From assembly GCF_022539315.1 (NCBI RefSeq), contig NC_066328.1, positions 2,154,621-2,218,620 on the forward strand: 64,000 nucleotides of DNA. Reading direction: 5' to 3'. Below the pieces are notes generated by a model, which was given only the letters and a program-made list of their open reading frames with translations, was not told where the DNA came from and searched no databases. The position numbers were made by a program, and so were the translations under genes. This document shows, piece after piece, positions 13,401-25,700 of the stretch (the first letter of the stretch is position 1; every line of letters starts with the position of its first letter). The DNA is from Serinus canaria (lineage: Eukaryota > Chordata > Aves > Passeriformes > Fringillidae).

Positions 13401-16400
13401 ATTTGCCAAGCCTGCCTCATTAAACATTCCTTTGTTTAGAGCAGGGGAAAAGAATGAGAAGGAGCTAAAATAAGAAGCTCAAGAAGGAGGGGGTCGCTAC
13501 TCCTAATACCTGGTGGTGATGTCAGGTACCATGGATGGGGCACGCGTGGGGTTGGGGACCAAGGGTGGGTGACAAGGAGGGTGACTGGCAGGCTGCCCAC
13601 ACCCTGTGGCTGTATCCCCGCCAGGTCTTGACCCCCCATTCCCAGCTACGCCCGTGGCAGCTATTTTGAGCATATCCCAGCAGCGGGCAGACGTGTGTGA
13701 CGCAGCATGGCCGGGGTCTGGCTGACCCCGTGGGGAGCCTGGTATGTACCCGGGGCCGTGATTTCCCTTGGGAGAGCAGTGGCCTCATCCTGCTGGATCC
13801 CCATCCTTTGTTGCAGCCTTTTTGTGAGCGTCAGGGCTGTGCTCACACCCTCTTGCTGCTCTCAGTGCCCTAAACTGGCAGTGGAGATGCTGGGCTGCCC
13901 TGGGTCCTGCCTTGCCACCCTGTGGGGCCACGCTCCTGCTGCTGGCTGGGTCCGGGTCCAAGCACCACTGTCCTTCCAGAGAGTTCTTTGAGTTCTGTGC
14001 TCTGCCTTATCCCCTCCCAAGGCCAAGTTGCCCCGCCGCCTGTCCTCCCCTCCCACTGGGTGGTGGTCACCCTCCTCGCCTTGACCCTCCCCCTGGAAGC
14101 GAGTCACGTCCTCTCCCTTAAGGCTACGACCCTGCCGGGGCTCAGTGTCGCTGGTCCTGCCCTCACCCTCCTGCAATCCCCGTGCAAACCCCACCCAAGT
14201 CCCTCCCGTGTCCCCCTGGGTCCTGCCCTTGGTGGGACTGGGGACACAAGGCTGGGCAGGGAGCTGGAGCCCCAGGAAGCTCCATACCCATACCTACCCA
14301 GCTCATGCCTCAGGTGATCTCCAGCAGTGTAGGGCAGTGATTCAGATATGCCCTGGGCTACTAAGTCGGCATCTCTGCTTGCCCACTGCTCTGGCCACCT
14401 TCCCCTGGGTACAGAGCCACATCCTGCTCCCCACAGGCTGCTGCGAGGGGCTGTGTGTGCCTCTGGCCAGCACCTGGGACAGGCCTGGGACAGGCGCCGT
14501 CCGTGCGGAGCAACGGAGCAGCCGCTGAGCGCGGCCAGTGTGGGATGGAGAGGAGCCGGCTCCGTTCTCACGAGAAACTTCCTCCGCCGGCGTTTGGGCA
14601 GGGCCGGGGGCGAGGGAACGGCCCCGCGCACCGGGCCAGCGCACGCCCCGCTCGCCTCCTAACGAGCTGTGCTAATGAGCGGGGCCGGGGCTGAGGGCGC
14701 CCGGGGACAGCTAGGACAGTGTCCCTGGGGGTTGTCCCCGCCGGGGGTTTGTCCCCACGGCTCGCAGGCTGTGCCGGGGGCAGAGTTCAGTGATGGGCAG
14801 CAGCCGGGGCTCACAGCCCGAGCACAGCCGGGGCTGTCCCAGCCCTGCTCAAGGTTCTGGGGCAAGGGGGACTCCAGCCCCTGACCCAAACCATGGCCAC
14901 CATCCCGTGGACCGCATCAGCTGTGCCATAGTGGGAGATGCGCCATGGAGAGGGTCCCTGGGAGCAGCATGGCGTGGTGGCAGGGTGATGCTGTGGCAGG
15001 GTGAAGATCCAGGTTTGGCACGATCTGGCCCACAGCCAGAACTCTAAGGACCCTGACATGTCACCTCTGCCCAGGATCCAGCTGTCAGCCCCGGGCTGGC
15101 TGGGGACCCCTTGTCATCACCGGGGAGGCGCATCAGGACATAGAGAGACTCCAGCCTTCCTCCCACTGCCCCATCATCACGGTATCCCACGCTGGGGTCA
15201 CCCCGGGGGTACCTGACTCCCAGCCTCGGCAGCAGCTTCCTCCGGGCTGGGGGAAGGTCCACAGCATCCCACATTCCCAAGGAGACCGTGGGAAGCTATG
15301 AAAAAGTTGGCCTGACTCTGGGCAGCCTATTTATAGCAGTGCACGCTCGGCGCTCTCATGCTTCTGTTCCCCAGCGTAGCTGCACGGGACTGTTTACATT
15401 TCCTCTGCTCCGCTTCCCCCTCGGCCGTCCTTCCCAGGAATGCCGCTTGGTATGGCAGACATGGGGAAGTCAAGGAGGATCTGGAACGAGCCAGAGGCAT
15501 CTCAGGGGGTGTGGGTGTGTGGTGGCACTGGCTCACCCTCGCCTGGGTGCCCGTCCCTCCCACTGGGAATGGCCTCAGCAGCTGAGGCCCACACAGGTTG
15601 GCAGCTCCATTACTGGGGCTGGGGCTCCTCACGGTATTTCAGGAGCCTCAGCCTGTGCCTGACCTGGAACTCCTGGCAGGCTCCTCTCCTAGGGCAAAGG
15701 TGTTTTGGGATTTGATGGTGTCATAGCAGAATCTGTGGGGCTGGTGGCTGCTGGAGGAGGGGAGAGGCAGCAGAGGAGGGGTGGCTGCTGGCTGCTGGCT
15801 TCTGCAGCCTGCCCATCCCCCCTGGCGAGCAAGTTCCCCTCTCCTGCCCAGGTGGGAGGTCCTGCTCCCATCCCAGCCTTGTGGTGTCTGTGCCCACTGG
15901 GAGCCCACACACCTTCCTGCACTTGCTGGGCCCACAGCATCCTCTGGGACATGGCCTTGGTCTCACCAGGGGCAGGAGGGTTGGATGGAGCAGGGGGCCT
16001 GTGCTGGTGGTGCAGGGAGAGGCCAAGCGTGGTGGTGCCCAGTTGCTCAGGGCATGAGGGCCTCACAGCAATGCTGCCCTGGCCAGTGGGACTGGGGAGG
16101 TGGTGTGGGCAGCAGGGGACTTGTCCTGGTCCCTGCCCAGTGTGACAGACACATACCACACACCTGGCAGAGGGCAGGGCCAGTGCTGGCAGTGTGATGT
16201 GGCTGCTGGAGCAACCCCACAGCTCTGTGGGATCCCTTCAGTCCCCTGGGGCAGGTGACAGCTCCTGGTCTCCTTGAGCTCCGGGCAGGGACCAGGAGTG
16301 GGGCTGGCCTGGGAGAGGCTGCTCTGTTCTCCTGGTTACCTCTGGAGTAACTGGGATTTGGCAAGGGAAGGAGATCACTCACATTCTTGTTCGGAGAGGA

Positions 16401-19400
16401 GGATTCGGTGCGTGGTTAACCCTCTGAGCTCCCGGGAAACCGTTCCTCCTGCTGCCCACAGCCTCGTGGTGTGTGCAAGGAGCAGCAGCTTCCCCATGTG
16501 CATGGACCCGGAGAACAGACACCCCCACAGTGTCCTGGCTAGGGGAGACCCCTCCTGCCCAGGCACCCCCTGGCAAAGGGGTAGCTCAGCCTGGCACTGC
16601 TGCCTCCTGTGCCCACGCAGATCCCGCTGCTGGGGTTGCTTCCCACGGGGATCAGATGTCCGTGGGCTGTTAGCCATGCTCATGGGCTGTTAGCCACCTG
16701 AGCTGTCCCAGCCCTGCCAGCCACAGGGGCTCTGCCAAGAGCAGAGCTTTGGGCCCCCCTCCGGCCACCTCCCGCCCGTCCAGCCCCAGGGCTCTGCCCT
16801 GGGCTCCCACCTCCGGCTCTCCCTGCCCTGCATCCGGCTTAGGGTGACGGCTCCCGGGGAAACAGGGATCGCCTGGGAGCCGGAGTAGCCTTGGCTTTGT
16901 GTGCAGCTCTCCCAGGCAGTCGCGGAGCCGTAGCGGCCGCTCCCTGCGGGCAGCTGTTCCCAGCTCCCCGACCCCGCGCATCGCTGCCAACAGCTGCGTC
17001 CGACACGTCGGCCCTGGGCCCCCTGCAGCCCCCGGCGCTGCACCGGGAGAAGGGCTGAGGACCCCCATGGAAACCAGCGCCTCACCCCAGCCTGCCTAGG
17101 AGGGATTGGTTGAGACTAGGAGAGGAACGCTGCTGGAAACTCTCCTCATGCAGCCGATCTGGCTCCGAGGAGGGGGCACAGGCTCCCCGCAGCCTGGGCT
17201 GCCCAAAACAGTCAGGGCTGGATCCGTGAAATGGGCGGGAGGAGTCTGGGCTGCCTGGGCACGGGCAGGGAGCTGGAAGGCTTCCTTGGATCCCTGCGTG
17301 CTGGCCCAGAGCTGGTGGGCTCCTTGCAGCCTGCCAGGGGGACAAGGCACAGGAGGGACACCCGTCCCTTGGACTGTGGCTGGTTTCCTGCTCCAGGGGT
17401 TCCAGCATCACTCCGAGAAGGGTGCCAGGGTCTCTGCCCAGCTCTGCCAGCCCCAGGGGTCTACAGCAGCCCCACGGGTGCCCCAGGGCTGAGCCACACC
17501 AGTGTCCACCCTCAGTGCCAGGCCACACAGCTCCGTCCCTGCCAAGACCCTCTGCACCAGGGGAGCTGCTGTCCGCACTCTCACCTCTGGCAACATCTGC
17601 AGGGGCTGAGCACGGAGCAGCCCAGCCTCCCGCATACTTGCTGCCATACGTACAGCTCAGCCGGGATGGAACTAATGCAGAAAACATGGCCCTGCGCCGC
17701 AGCCGGCACGCCGGGGGCTGGGAGCGCCGCGGCAGCACCCTGCCCTCCGCCGGCCCTGCCACCGCCCCCGGGCTGCCACCACCGCCAGGGGCTCCGGGGC
17801 ACCCGCGGGACCCAGGGCCGCGGAGCCGGCGCAGTCAGTTATGGGATCTGCAGATGTTGAGCTGCGGCTGCCGCGGCCACACGGCTCAGGTGCAGAAGTG
17901 CTCTCCTGGCTGACACGCGGGCTGGCCCCAGCTCCTGGAGTTTCCATCTCTCTTGGCACCGATCCTGGGACACGTTCCCTTCTCCAGGTCCTTTCCCTGC
18001 TGGGTCTACTGCCAGCGTACTGGCGCTGGGGGCCAGGCCCCTCCTGCCCCACATCCTGGCCCTGCGGCTGGGAGCTCCGGGCTGGGCTGCCTCTTCCAAG
18101 TGAGCCGTGTTTGTGCTGGCAGGGCAGCTGGAGTGACGGATCCAGGGCACGACAGTCTTGGCACCGTGTGCCTGCTCCCACCCTGGTTCTCTCCAGAGAG
18201 TGGCATCTCTCTGGGGCTGGAGGCTGCTCCAGCAGAGCTTCTCCAGTGAGGTGTGACCCCTCCATGCCCCTCTCTCTCTGGCTGCTGCGGTGGCAGAGCC
18301 TCGCTGGCGGTCACAGTGCGATCGTGGCCAGTGGTCACAGTGCTCACACCAAGAGGGACTCAGCTCATGGCACCTCCCCACCCCTCCTGCCCCCAGGCCT
18401 GGTGCCCCTGCCCTGCACAGAGGTCCTGGAAGCGCAGTGCCAGGTTTGGCTCTGGCAGAGCCCTCTGCTTTCCCTGCCAGCTCTGAACTCGTTAGCAGCC
18501 AGTTCTTGGCGCTGCTCAATGAGAGCGAGGGGCTGCGAGCGCTGCCTGTGCTGCGGGCCAGGGCTGCCTGCGGCTCCCACTGGGGCGCCGGCAACCGCAG
18601 GGCCCATCTGGGGACCACATGGGAGCTGGGAAACACCCGCTGACAGCCCTGTGGAAGCTCTTCCCTCCTGTCTGCAGCAGGACCAGGATGGGGACGGGAT
18701 GTGGGCTGGGGTCCCACCCCCACGGGGAGCCAGGGGAGAGGTGAGGCAGGGTGCAGGGGATTAGAGCAGTCTGATGAATGTGGCCAGGCTCAGTTTGCCA
18801 TGTTTCAGTAGCATCTGGGTACACACGGGGCACCCAGCTCCAGGAGCCAGGATTCAGCATGGATAAAGAGCCTGGAGATGCAGCCAGGGAAGTAAGTCCC
18901 TCTGTCATCATCGCCATGGCAGAGCCTCCTCTTGCATCTGTGGCACCGAGCAGCTTCCTCGCAACACTCTGTCCCCCTCACCCAGGTGACCTGGTGTGGG
19001 GAGAGCCCGGGGGCACGGGAGCCATTGTCACACTCACGTTACCTGCTCCCACCCACTGCTCCTTGCTGGGAGCTGGGCCAGCTGCTCCACAAGGCAACCA
19101 CACTGGCATGGGGGGGAGTCAGGGCTGTCACTGCTTGCAGGCTGTCCCCACTGCACTGTCCCCAGGGCAGCTTTCAGCAGAGCCAGCACTCAGCTCCACG
19201 TGCTCTGCCCTGGGGCAGTTCACAACCACGGCTGGTGAAGCACAACATCCCCTCAGCGTGTCCAGCATAGCTGGCAGCAGTACTGACAGCCCTGTCTCCT
19301 GTGCCTTGCAGAGTGTCCCAGGACACGACAACAACAAGGACTCCCGGCTGCTCTGGATGGGCTCCAGCGATTGCCTCATCTCCGTGGGGTTCAGCCAGGT

Positions 19401-19728
19401 ACAGTCCCTGCCAGGAAGCTGGCCCTGGCACCTCTGGGATGTTCCAGCCCTACTCCCTGTGGCTGCTGTGCCAGAGCACCCCAGGTGCTTTTTGGGTTGC
19501 CTGTCCTCCATGAGAGCAGGAGGACCCCTTGCCAGGTGCCCTGGCCCTTGCTGGGATGGCAAAAGGTAGCTGGTGAAGGTGGTGGCACCATGGGGGCACC
19601 CAGGCAGCCCCAGTGCCCACTGATACTGTGTCTGTGTCCCTGCAGATGCGGGAGCGGGAGGTGAAGCTGTGGGACACGCGGAGGCTCAACGGGGCGATGC
19701 TCACCTTGGCACTGGACACCTCACCTGG
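4468..19728 (+). CDS. CORO7: CORO7 exons 1-9 (first propeller, N-terminal part)
   Basis: Exons: 4468-4527, 7473-7569, 7817-7891, 9272-9342, 9705-9888, 10474-10550, 11714-11764, 19312-19398, 19646-19728. They read MNRFKASKFRHTEARLPRRE, AWISGVRAGSV, VLGIVPLECED, DVVTDFDFSPFD, VKVWRLPEAG, LDSHGDQLQSLTW, DKKLRIFDPRAG, SVPGHDNNKDSRLLWMG and MREREVKLWDTRRL in order. These match coronin WD40 blades, including WD dipeptides at blade ends. Phases chain correctly from exon to exon, and exon 9 ends two bases into a Gly codon completed by exon 10 over 15 kb away. Intron 1 (4528-7472) is otherwise featureless in my reading. Intron 7 (11,765-19,311) carries several regulatory-looking islands. Confidence 0.97.
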
Positions 19729-22700
19729 GTAGGGATGGGGACTCAGCACGGGCTGGGAGGGTGAGCAGTGGAAATGTTGTGGTCAGGGACCCATCAGGAG
19801 TGTGGTGGTGGAGCAGGAGCTGGCAGGGAGCAGCACTCTGCCACAAGGCTGGGGACAAAGCTGGGGACTGTGTAGCTGCATTCCCATCACCATTTGGGGG
19901 AGATGAGAGGCAGAGGCAGTGCTGGCGCGGGCACAGAGGAGTTCTCTAGTGCCGTGGTGGCTGGTGGCGCTGCTGGGGACAGTGTCTGAGGTGGCTGCTG
20001 GCTGGGTGGGCTTGTGCACTGGGGCAGCACCACAAGATGCTGCAGGCGAGTGAATCCCTTTGGCGCTGCTGCAGCAGCTCAGCCCTGGCCTCCCACTCCT
20101 GCCGTGCTTTGTGCCGCGGTGCCTGCCCAGCCGTGGCCGGGCCAGCTCACTGGGCACCCCCGGGAAGTGGAGAAGGAGCCTTGGCTGTGTAAGGGGTCAG
20201 CGCCCCCTGTCACGGCACGATGGAGCCGTGTCCGTCTGCAGAGCGCTGCCAGGACTGGGAACCCTCCCGCTAGAGCTGGCCTGGCCTCTCCCACGCTGCC
20301 CAGCGAGCTGGCCTGGCGTCACCATGTGGGCAAGAAAATGGGAGGAGGAGGAGGAGGCTGTGCCTTCATCCCACCAAGGTGATGGGGGTCAGGGGCACAG
20401 TACTTGGGATGCACTGGAGGCCACCAGCTCTTCCCAGGGATGCAGGCAAAGCTTTGTCTTGCTGGGACCCTCTCTGTGTGCCGAGCTGGCTCCGTGATGG
20501 GCCGGAATGCTGGGGAAGGCTGGGTGGTCGGCAGCCAATACAGGACCTCTGGTGAGGGGCTGAGTGTGCTGTGACAGCCCCTTGGCTGCCCTGCCCGCAT
20601 CCCCCGCAGCGGTGTCAGCTCCAGGACAGTGCTGGGGGGGCCAGGACAGACAGGAGCGGAGAGGAGAGGACCTGCCATGGGCACGGTGGGGTGAGGTTGG
20701 TGTGGGGAGGCTGCCTGAGCATCCCTCAGCCTCCTGCCAGCTGCCAAGGGAGCAGCTCCCAGCTCTCCTGCTCACCAGCTCTGCCAGTTCAGTGAGCAAA
20801 GGCCATCATCAGTGTCCCCTGAATGCTCTCAGGAGAGGCTGGGGCTGCTGCAAGGGGATGCCTTGGGGTCCATTATTGCTCTTGGCAGAGAATCCAGTGG
20901 GAATTACCCCGAATCCTCGCTGGTCCGGGCCGAGCCAGCCGGGTAAATGGGATGCAGGCACTGCTGTGCTCGGCCCCCTCAGCACGGGCTGCAGTTATTT
21001 TGGCTGCCGGGTTTATCAGCTCAGGAATGCGGCTGGCGGGCGCTGCCTGCGCGTCACGCCGGGGCCCTCCGGCCCGCGGCTGCGTGCGGGGCCAGCCGAG
21101 AGGGGCTGGGGGCGGCGGGGGCGAGCGGAGACCCCCCCCCCCCCCCGCTTTGTGCTGGGGAGGTGCTGTTTTTAGGCAGCCGCGCTGAGGCCACCGCGCT
21201 TCCAGCCCCAAGCGCTCCCGCCTGTAAATCTGGCGGAGATGACAAATGGCGGAGGGGGATTTGGGCTGGCTCCCGGCGGAGGTGCCGAGCGGGGGCCGTG
21301 CTCCCCCTCCGGCAGAGCCATCCCGAGCACGGCCGCGACACTCCGGAGCCGCGGAGCCGCGGCAAGGGCACGGGGTGGATGGTCTTAGGGTCACCAAATC
21401 ACCAGATGTGCTTGGGGCAGACTTGGAACTGGGGGACGGGGACTCAGCCCCCGGGGATGGCCGAGCAGCAGCGGGGCTGGCTGTGGATCTCCGGCGTGGC
21501 CGTGGGTGCCTAGAGCGGGGCACGGACACGCGCTGGGCAGTGCAGCGGTGCCGGCCGGGCGGGAGCGGGGCGTGGGGAGCTGCAGCAGCAGCAGCAGCAG
21601 CTCGTTGAAGCTCTTTGAGGAAGCAATCAGTGGGCGGGCAGGAAACTCATACCATTCATTACTGACGCCAGGCCGGCAGGAAGGGGAGTCCGCATCCCCA
21701 CCGCGCCCGCCGAGCCGGCACCATGCGTCCCTATGGCACCCCAAAGCAGGGCCACGGCGTGCCCCAAGGTGGGGGACACCCCCAGTGTGCTCACCCCAAT
21801 GCCCACAGCAACACCAAACCCTTCAGACTGGTTGTGCCCTATCCAGCATCCCTGAAAAAGGGCAGAGAGTGGGAGGCACCGGCCCCATGGACCTCCACAT
21901 CAGCATTTGTCTTTTGGGGGTTCTCTTTCCCAAATCTTGGGCAGGTGAGATATTTCTGAACACACAAGTATCATTTTCAAAGCACATCAGGGCCATGCTT
22001 AAGAGCTGACCCCACCAATCCCCAGACCCTGAGGGAACAAGAGGTGAGAGGTGTGGGTGGCCGTGGCCCCTCTCCGCATCCTGGTCCTCAATGTGCCACC
22101 CCTGGGTACCTGCTGTTCCTTCAGCTCGGGTTTTGTCCCTGCCTGGCCTCCTTTAATTAGATCAAGGAGCAGCAGGGCAGGAGCCAGGAAGGGGCCTCAA
22201 TAGGTTATTGTTGCCCTAAATTGTAACCAGCACCAGCGGGGTTGGGTTACCGGCTCCAACTTGGGGTCACCGACCAGACCCCGCTGCCGCACGCCCGGCA
22301 GCCAGTGCAGCACTGCCCGGGGACAGTGCTGTCACCACCATGGTGACAGGAGAACAGCGCCTTCCTTGCATCACTGCTTCTTTCAATGTCCTGAAAATGT
22401 CCCCAGGGAGGCTGGGGTGCCACGGCCGGCTCAGGGCTAGGGCTGGATCAGTAGGGATGAGATCCGGGCTCAGCAGAGGTCCCTGTGGTGTGTTCCAACA
22501 GTGGGCATGTCCCTGCAGAGCAGGATGGTGGTGGGGCTGAGGGATGGGGACAGCTGGATCCCCACCACCCTTCACGGTGCAAAGTCTGACAGAGCTGGGA
22601 GGTGCCAGAGCCGGGACCTGTCTGTAGCAGGGAGTTGGCACAGCAGGATGTTTGTGGAGGGATTTAGGGCTGTTTGGCTACCCCAGCGCTGGAGCAGGAC

Positions 22701-25700
22701 ATGGAGGGGCCCAGGTGGTTCCCTGGGGGCACTGCCCAGGGGGCTCAGTCCCTAACACCCACCCCTGCCCCTCCCAAAGCCTGTGGCTGAGCCAGCTCCT
22801 GGGGCCAGGCTTGCAGCCCTGGCATCTCCCAGCACTGGGGCACCCAACCCCACCGAGGCACATGTTCCCACTGTCACCCTGCTGCCTCTCCGCAGATACC
22901 AGCTGGAATGGGACCTGCTCTTGTCCTGCCTGGCACCCTCTGCACTGCTTTTTCCGGGGGCTTAGTAGCCATTTTGGGTTATGGTAGGTGCTTTGGGGGT
23001 CTCTGGAAAAACCGCCCCAGCAGGAAGAACCCTGAGCAGGACAGGTCCATTGCTGTCCCCATCCCCCTGCAGATCCCAGAGATAAGTGGGTTGACATGTG
23101 CTTGCCATCAGTGGGAAAGGGGTTTTTCCTGTCCCAGCCTGGCTGCCACCCTCAGACACAAGGAAGGGGAGAGGCCACCCCGCCCCATCAGGTGTCACCC
23201 CAGTGGGACCCATCCCCATGGGCAGCCACATGAAGGAGTTAAGGTGGGGCAACCACCCAGTCCATGTGGCTTGTCCTGTAATTCCACTGGGTAAAAATAG
23301 GCCAGCGCTGGGGCAGGATGGCAGCGCCCAAATCAATCCCAGATGAGCCACAGCCTCGGTGGCCACACGGTGCTCCTGGCCTCCACAGCTCTGTGGGATG
23401 ATGAGCTCCAAAGCTCTTCCTGGCAGCACGGGGGTCTGTGTGATGGGCACACACCTGTCCTCCCCCCAGAGACTGGGCATCCAGACCTCTGGCACCGAGC
23501 CATGACCCCTCAGGGCTCTGCTCTAGACCTGGGGACCTGTGGGACCCAGGGGACGTCTCTTTGGTTTCCATGGGGCCATGTCTGGGACCAGGGGTGATTT
23601 TTGGGAGACCAGAGCCCTCCAGCCTTGCCACGTCAGGGTGCAGGCAGGATTTGCCCCGGTGAAGCTGGCAGCTCCTCCTGTTGTGGCTCCCCGCCGAGCC
23701 CCCATTCTGCCGGTGGCTCTGGCCGGGGCTGTTGCTCACCAGCCCTGCCGGATCGCACAGAGAGAGATTTTTTTTGGGTCCATTTCAGGGGGTTTTGCAA
23801 TCCTTGTCGGCGCTGATTCAGCTCGCAGGAATTAGCAGCGCCGCACGATGTGCCGCTCTTGGAGAGGCTCTTGGCGCACGACGGGGCTGGCAGTGGCCAG
23901 GGGAATTTTGTGCTGCGATTCAGGAAGCCACAGGGGCTGGACAGTCCCACTTTGGGCACTGCTGCTCTCCTGCAGGGCTGCCCGGGTGCAGACGTGGGTG
24001 TGGGCCAAGCCCCGTCCTGGCTGCAGTGTCCCCATCACCTCCGAGCCCTGCTGTCCCCCTTGTACAGCTGGCACCCCAAAATCTTTGGCTCAGGGTGTCC
24101 CAGGGGTGCTGCACCTGCCAAAGCTGAGCCCTAACTTTGCTTCTGACCTCCTAGCATCTCCACTAGATCTCCCTCACTCTGGAGCTGCTGGAAGCCCCTC
24201 CAGAGCAATGGGATCAGCTGAGGTGCCGAGGGGTCCCCAGCACACGCCTGGCATGGGGGGGGGGGGGGCTCCCCTGCAAACCTTCTGCTACTTACAAGTG
24301 GGGAAATCGGCTTCCTTAGGGGAAGGGCACATCATGGAGGCAAAGGAGGGGGGAAGTGAGGGGCCAGGAGGGTCTGGAGGGCTCCTGACGCCGGGGACAC
24401 GCCAGGGGCTGGTCCGGGCCCGGGGGGCTGTGGCGGCGGCCGGCCGGGGGCACCCGGCGCGAGGCCGCGGCTCCGCCAGGGACTTTTCTTCTCTCCTCCT
24501 CGCGAGGCTGGAAAATATACAAAGCTCGCAGTGAAAATATTTACACAGCAGCAATTTTGGGAGGAATTTGGGATGTTAATTTGAAAAATCTGTGGGGAGA
24601 GGACCACAATGGGCCCTTTGAGCGGGCGAGCGTGGCCATCGCAGCGAGCCGCCCGCGCCGGCGAGGGGCCCCTCCTGCCGCTGCGCCGGCCCTAATGGGA
24701 GCCAGCCCTGCCGGAAGCCCACCTGGGAGCCGGGGGGCTGCGCCAGACGGCCCCGCCGACTCCCCGCGCCCCTAATTGCATCCAGAGCCGCTCCCAGCCC
24801 CGGGCGAGCGGCACCGAGGGGCCGGGGGTCAGGGCCCTGTCCTGCGGCGGAGCGGCCGGCCCGGAGCGGCACGGCGGTGACCCTCGGCTTCAGCCCCGCG
24901 CTGTGCTCATTCTCTCCAAATCAAACATACCTCGGCGGGCAGGGCCCCAACCTGGAAAATTCCAGCCCGAAAGATAAAGGATTGGAAAACGATTAAAACC
25001 AGAGGGTTGGAGCAGAAACCACTTGGCAGCGGGAACCTGCCGAGCGTCGGCTCCCAGCCCGCCCTGCCGGGGCCCGCGCACAAAACCGGCTGTTCCTGGG
25101 GCCGGGCAGCGGGGGTTCTGGCGGCGGCCCCCGGCCTGGGGGGCCACGCAGGCTGACACTTGTCACGGGCGATTTGGGGGTCGCGGTGCCGCCGCGGCTG
25201 ACGTCAGGAGGTTGGGCTGGGCTGTTTGTCCCACAGCTGGCCCCGCAGCCATCTGGCAGGCGGGGAGGGATGAAGTAAGGCTGGATGATGCGCAGGGCAG
25301 GGGCTGATTTGAACCCCGTGGCCTCTGTTTTGGGAACACCTCCTCAGCGCCCGAGGTGGGGGGCAGAGCCCTAGGGGTAAAAACGCCCAGAGTCGGGAAA
25401 ACTCCCCCCTCCCTTGCCCTGACTCATCCCGGTGCTCGCCAACAACAACGGGAGGACACGGCTGACCTTCCCGCTCCTCCGCAGGGGACACGCCACACTG
25501 CCCACACCCCTGCTTGTGACAGGCAGTGCCTGCCGAGGTACTCAGGGCTGCACAGAACTTTTCGTTGTTGTTATTTTAATTATTGTGGGTTTTTTTTTTG
25601 GTTTTTTTTTTTTTACAAAAAGACACCCTTCTGATCTGCCTTACAAAAGAGATGTACACAAACCTGTACTAAAAAAAGTTTTCCCAGAAGAAATGGGAAA

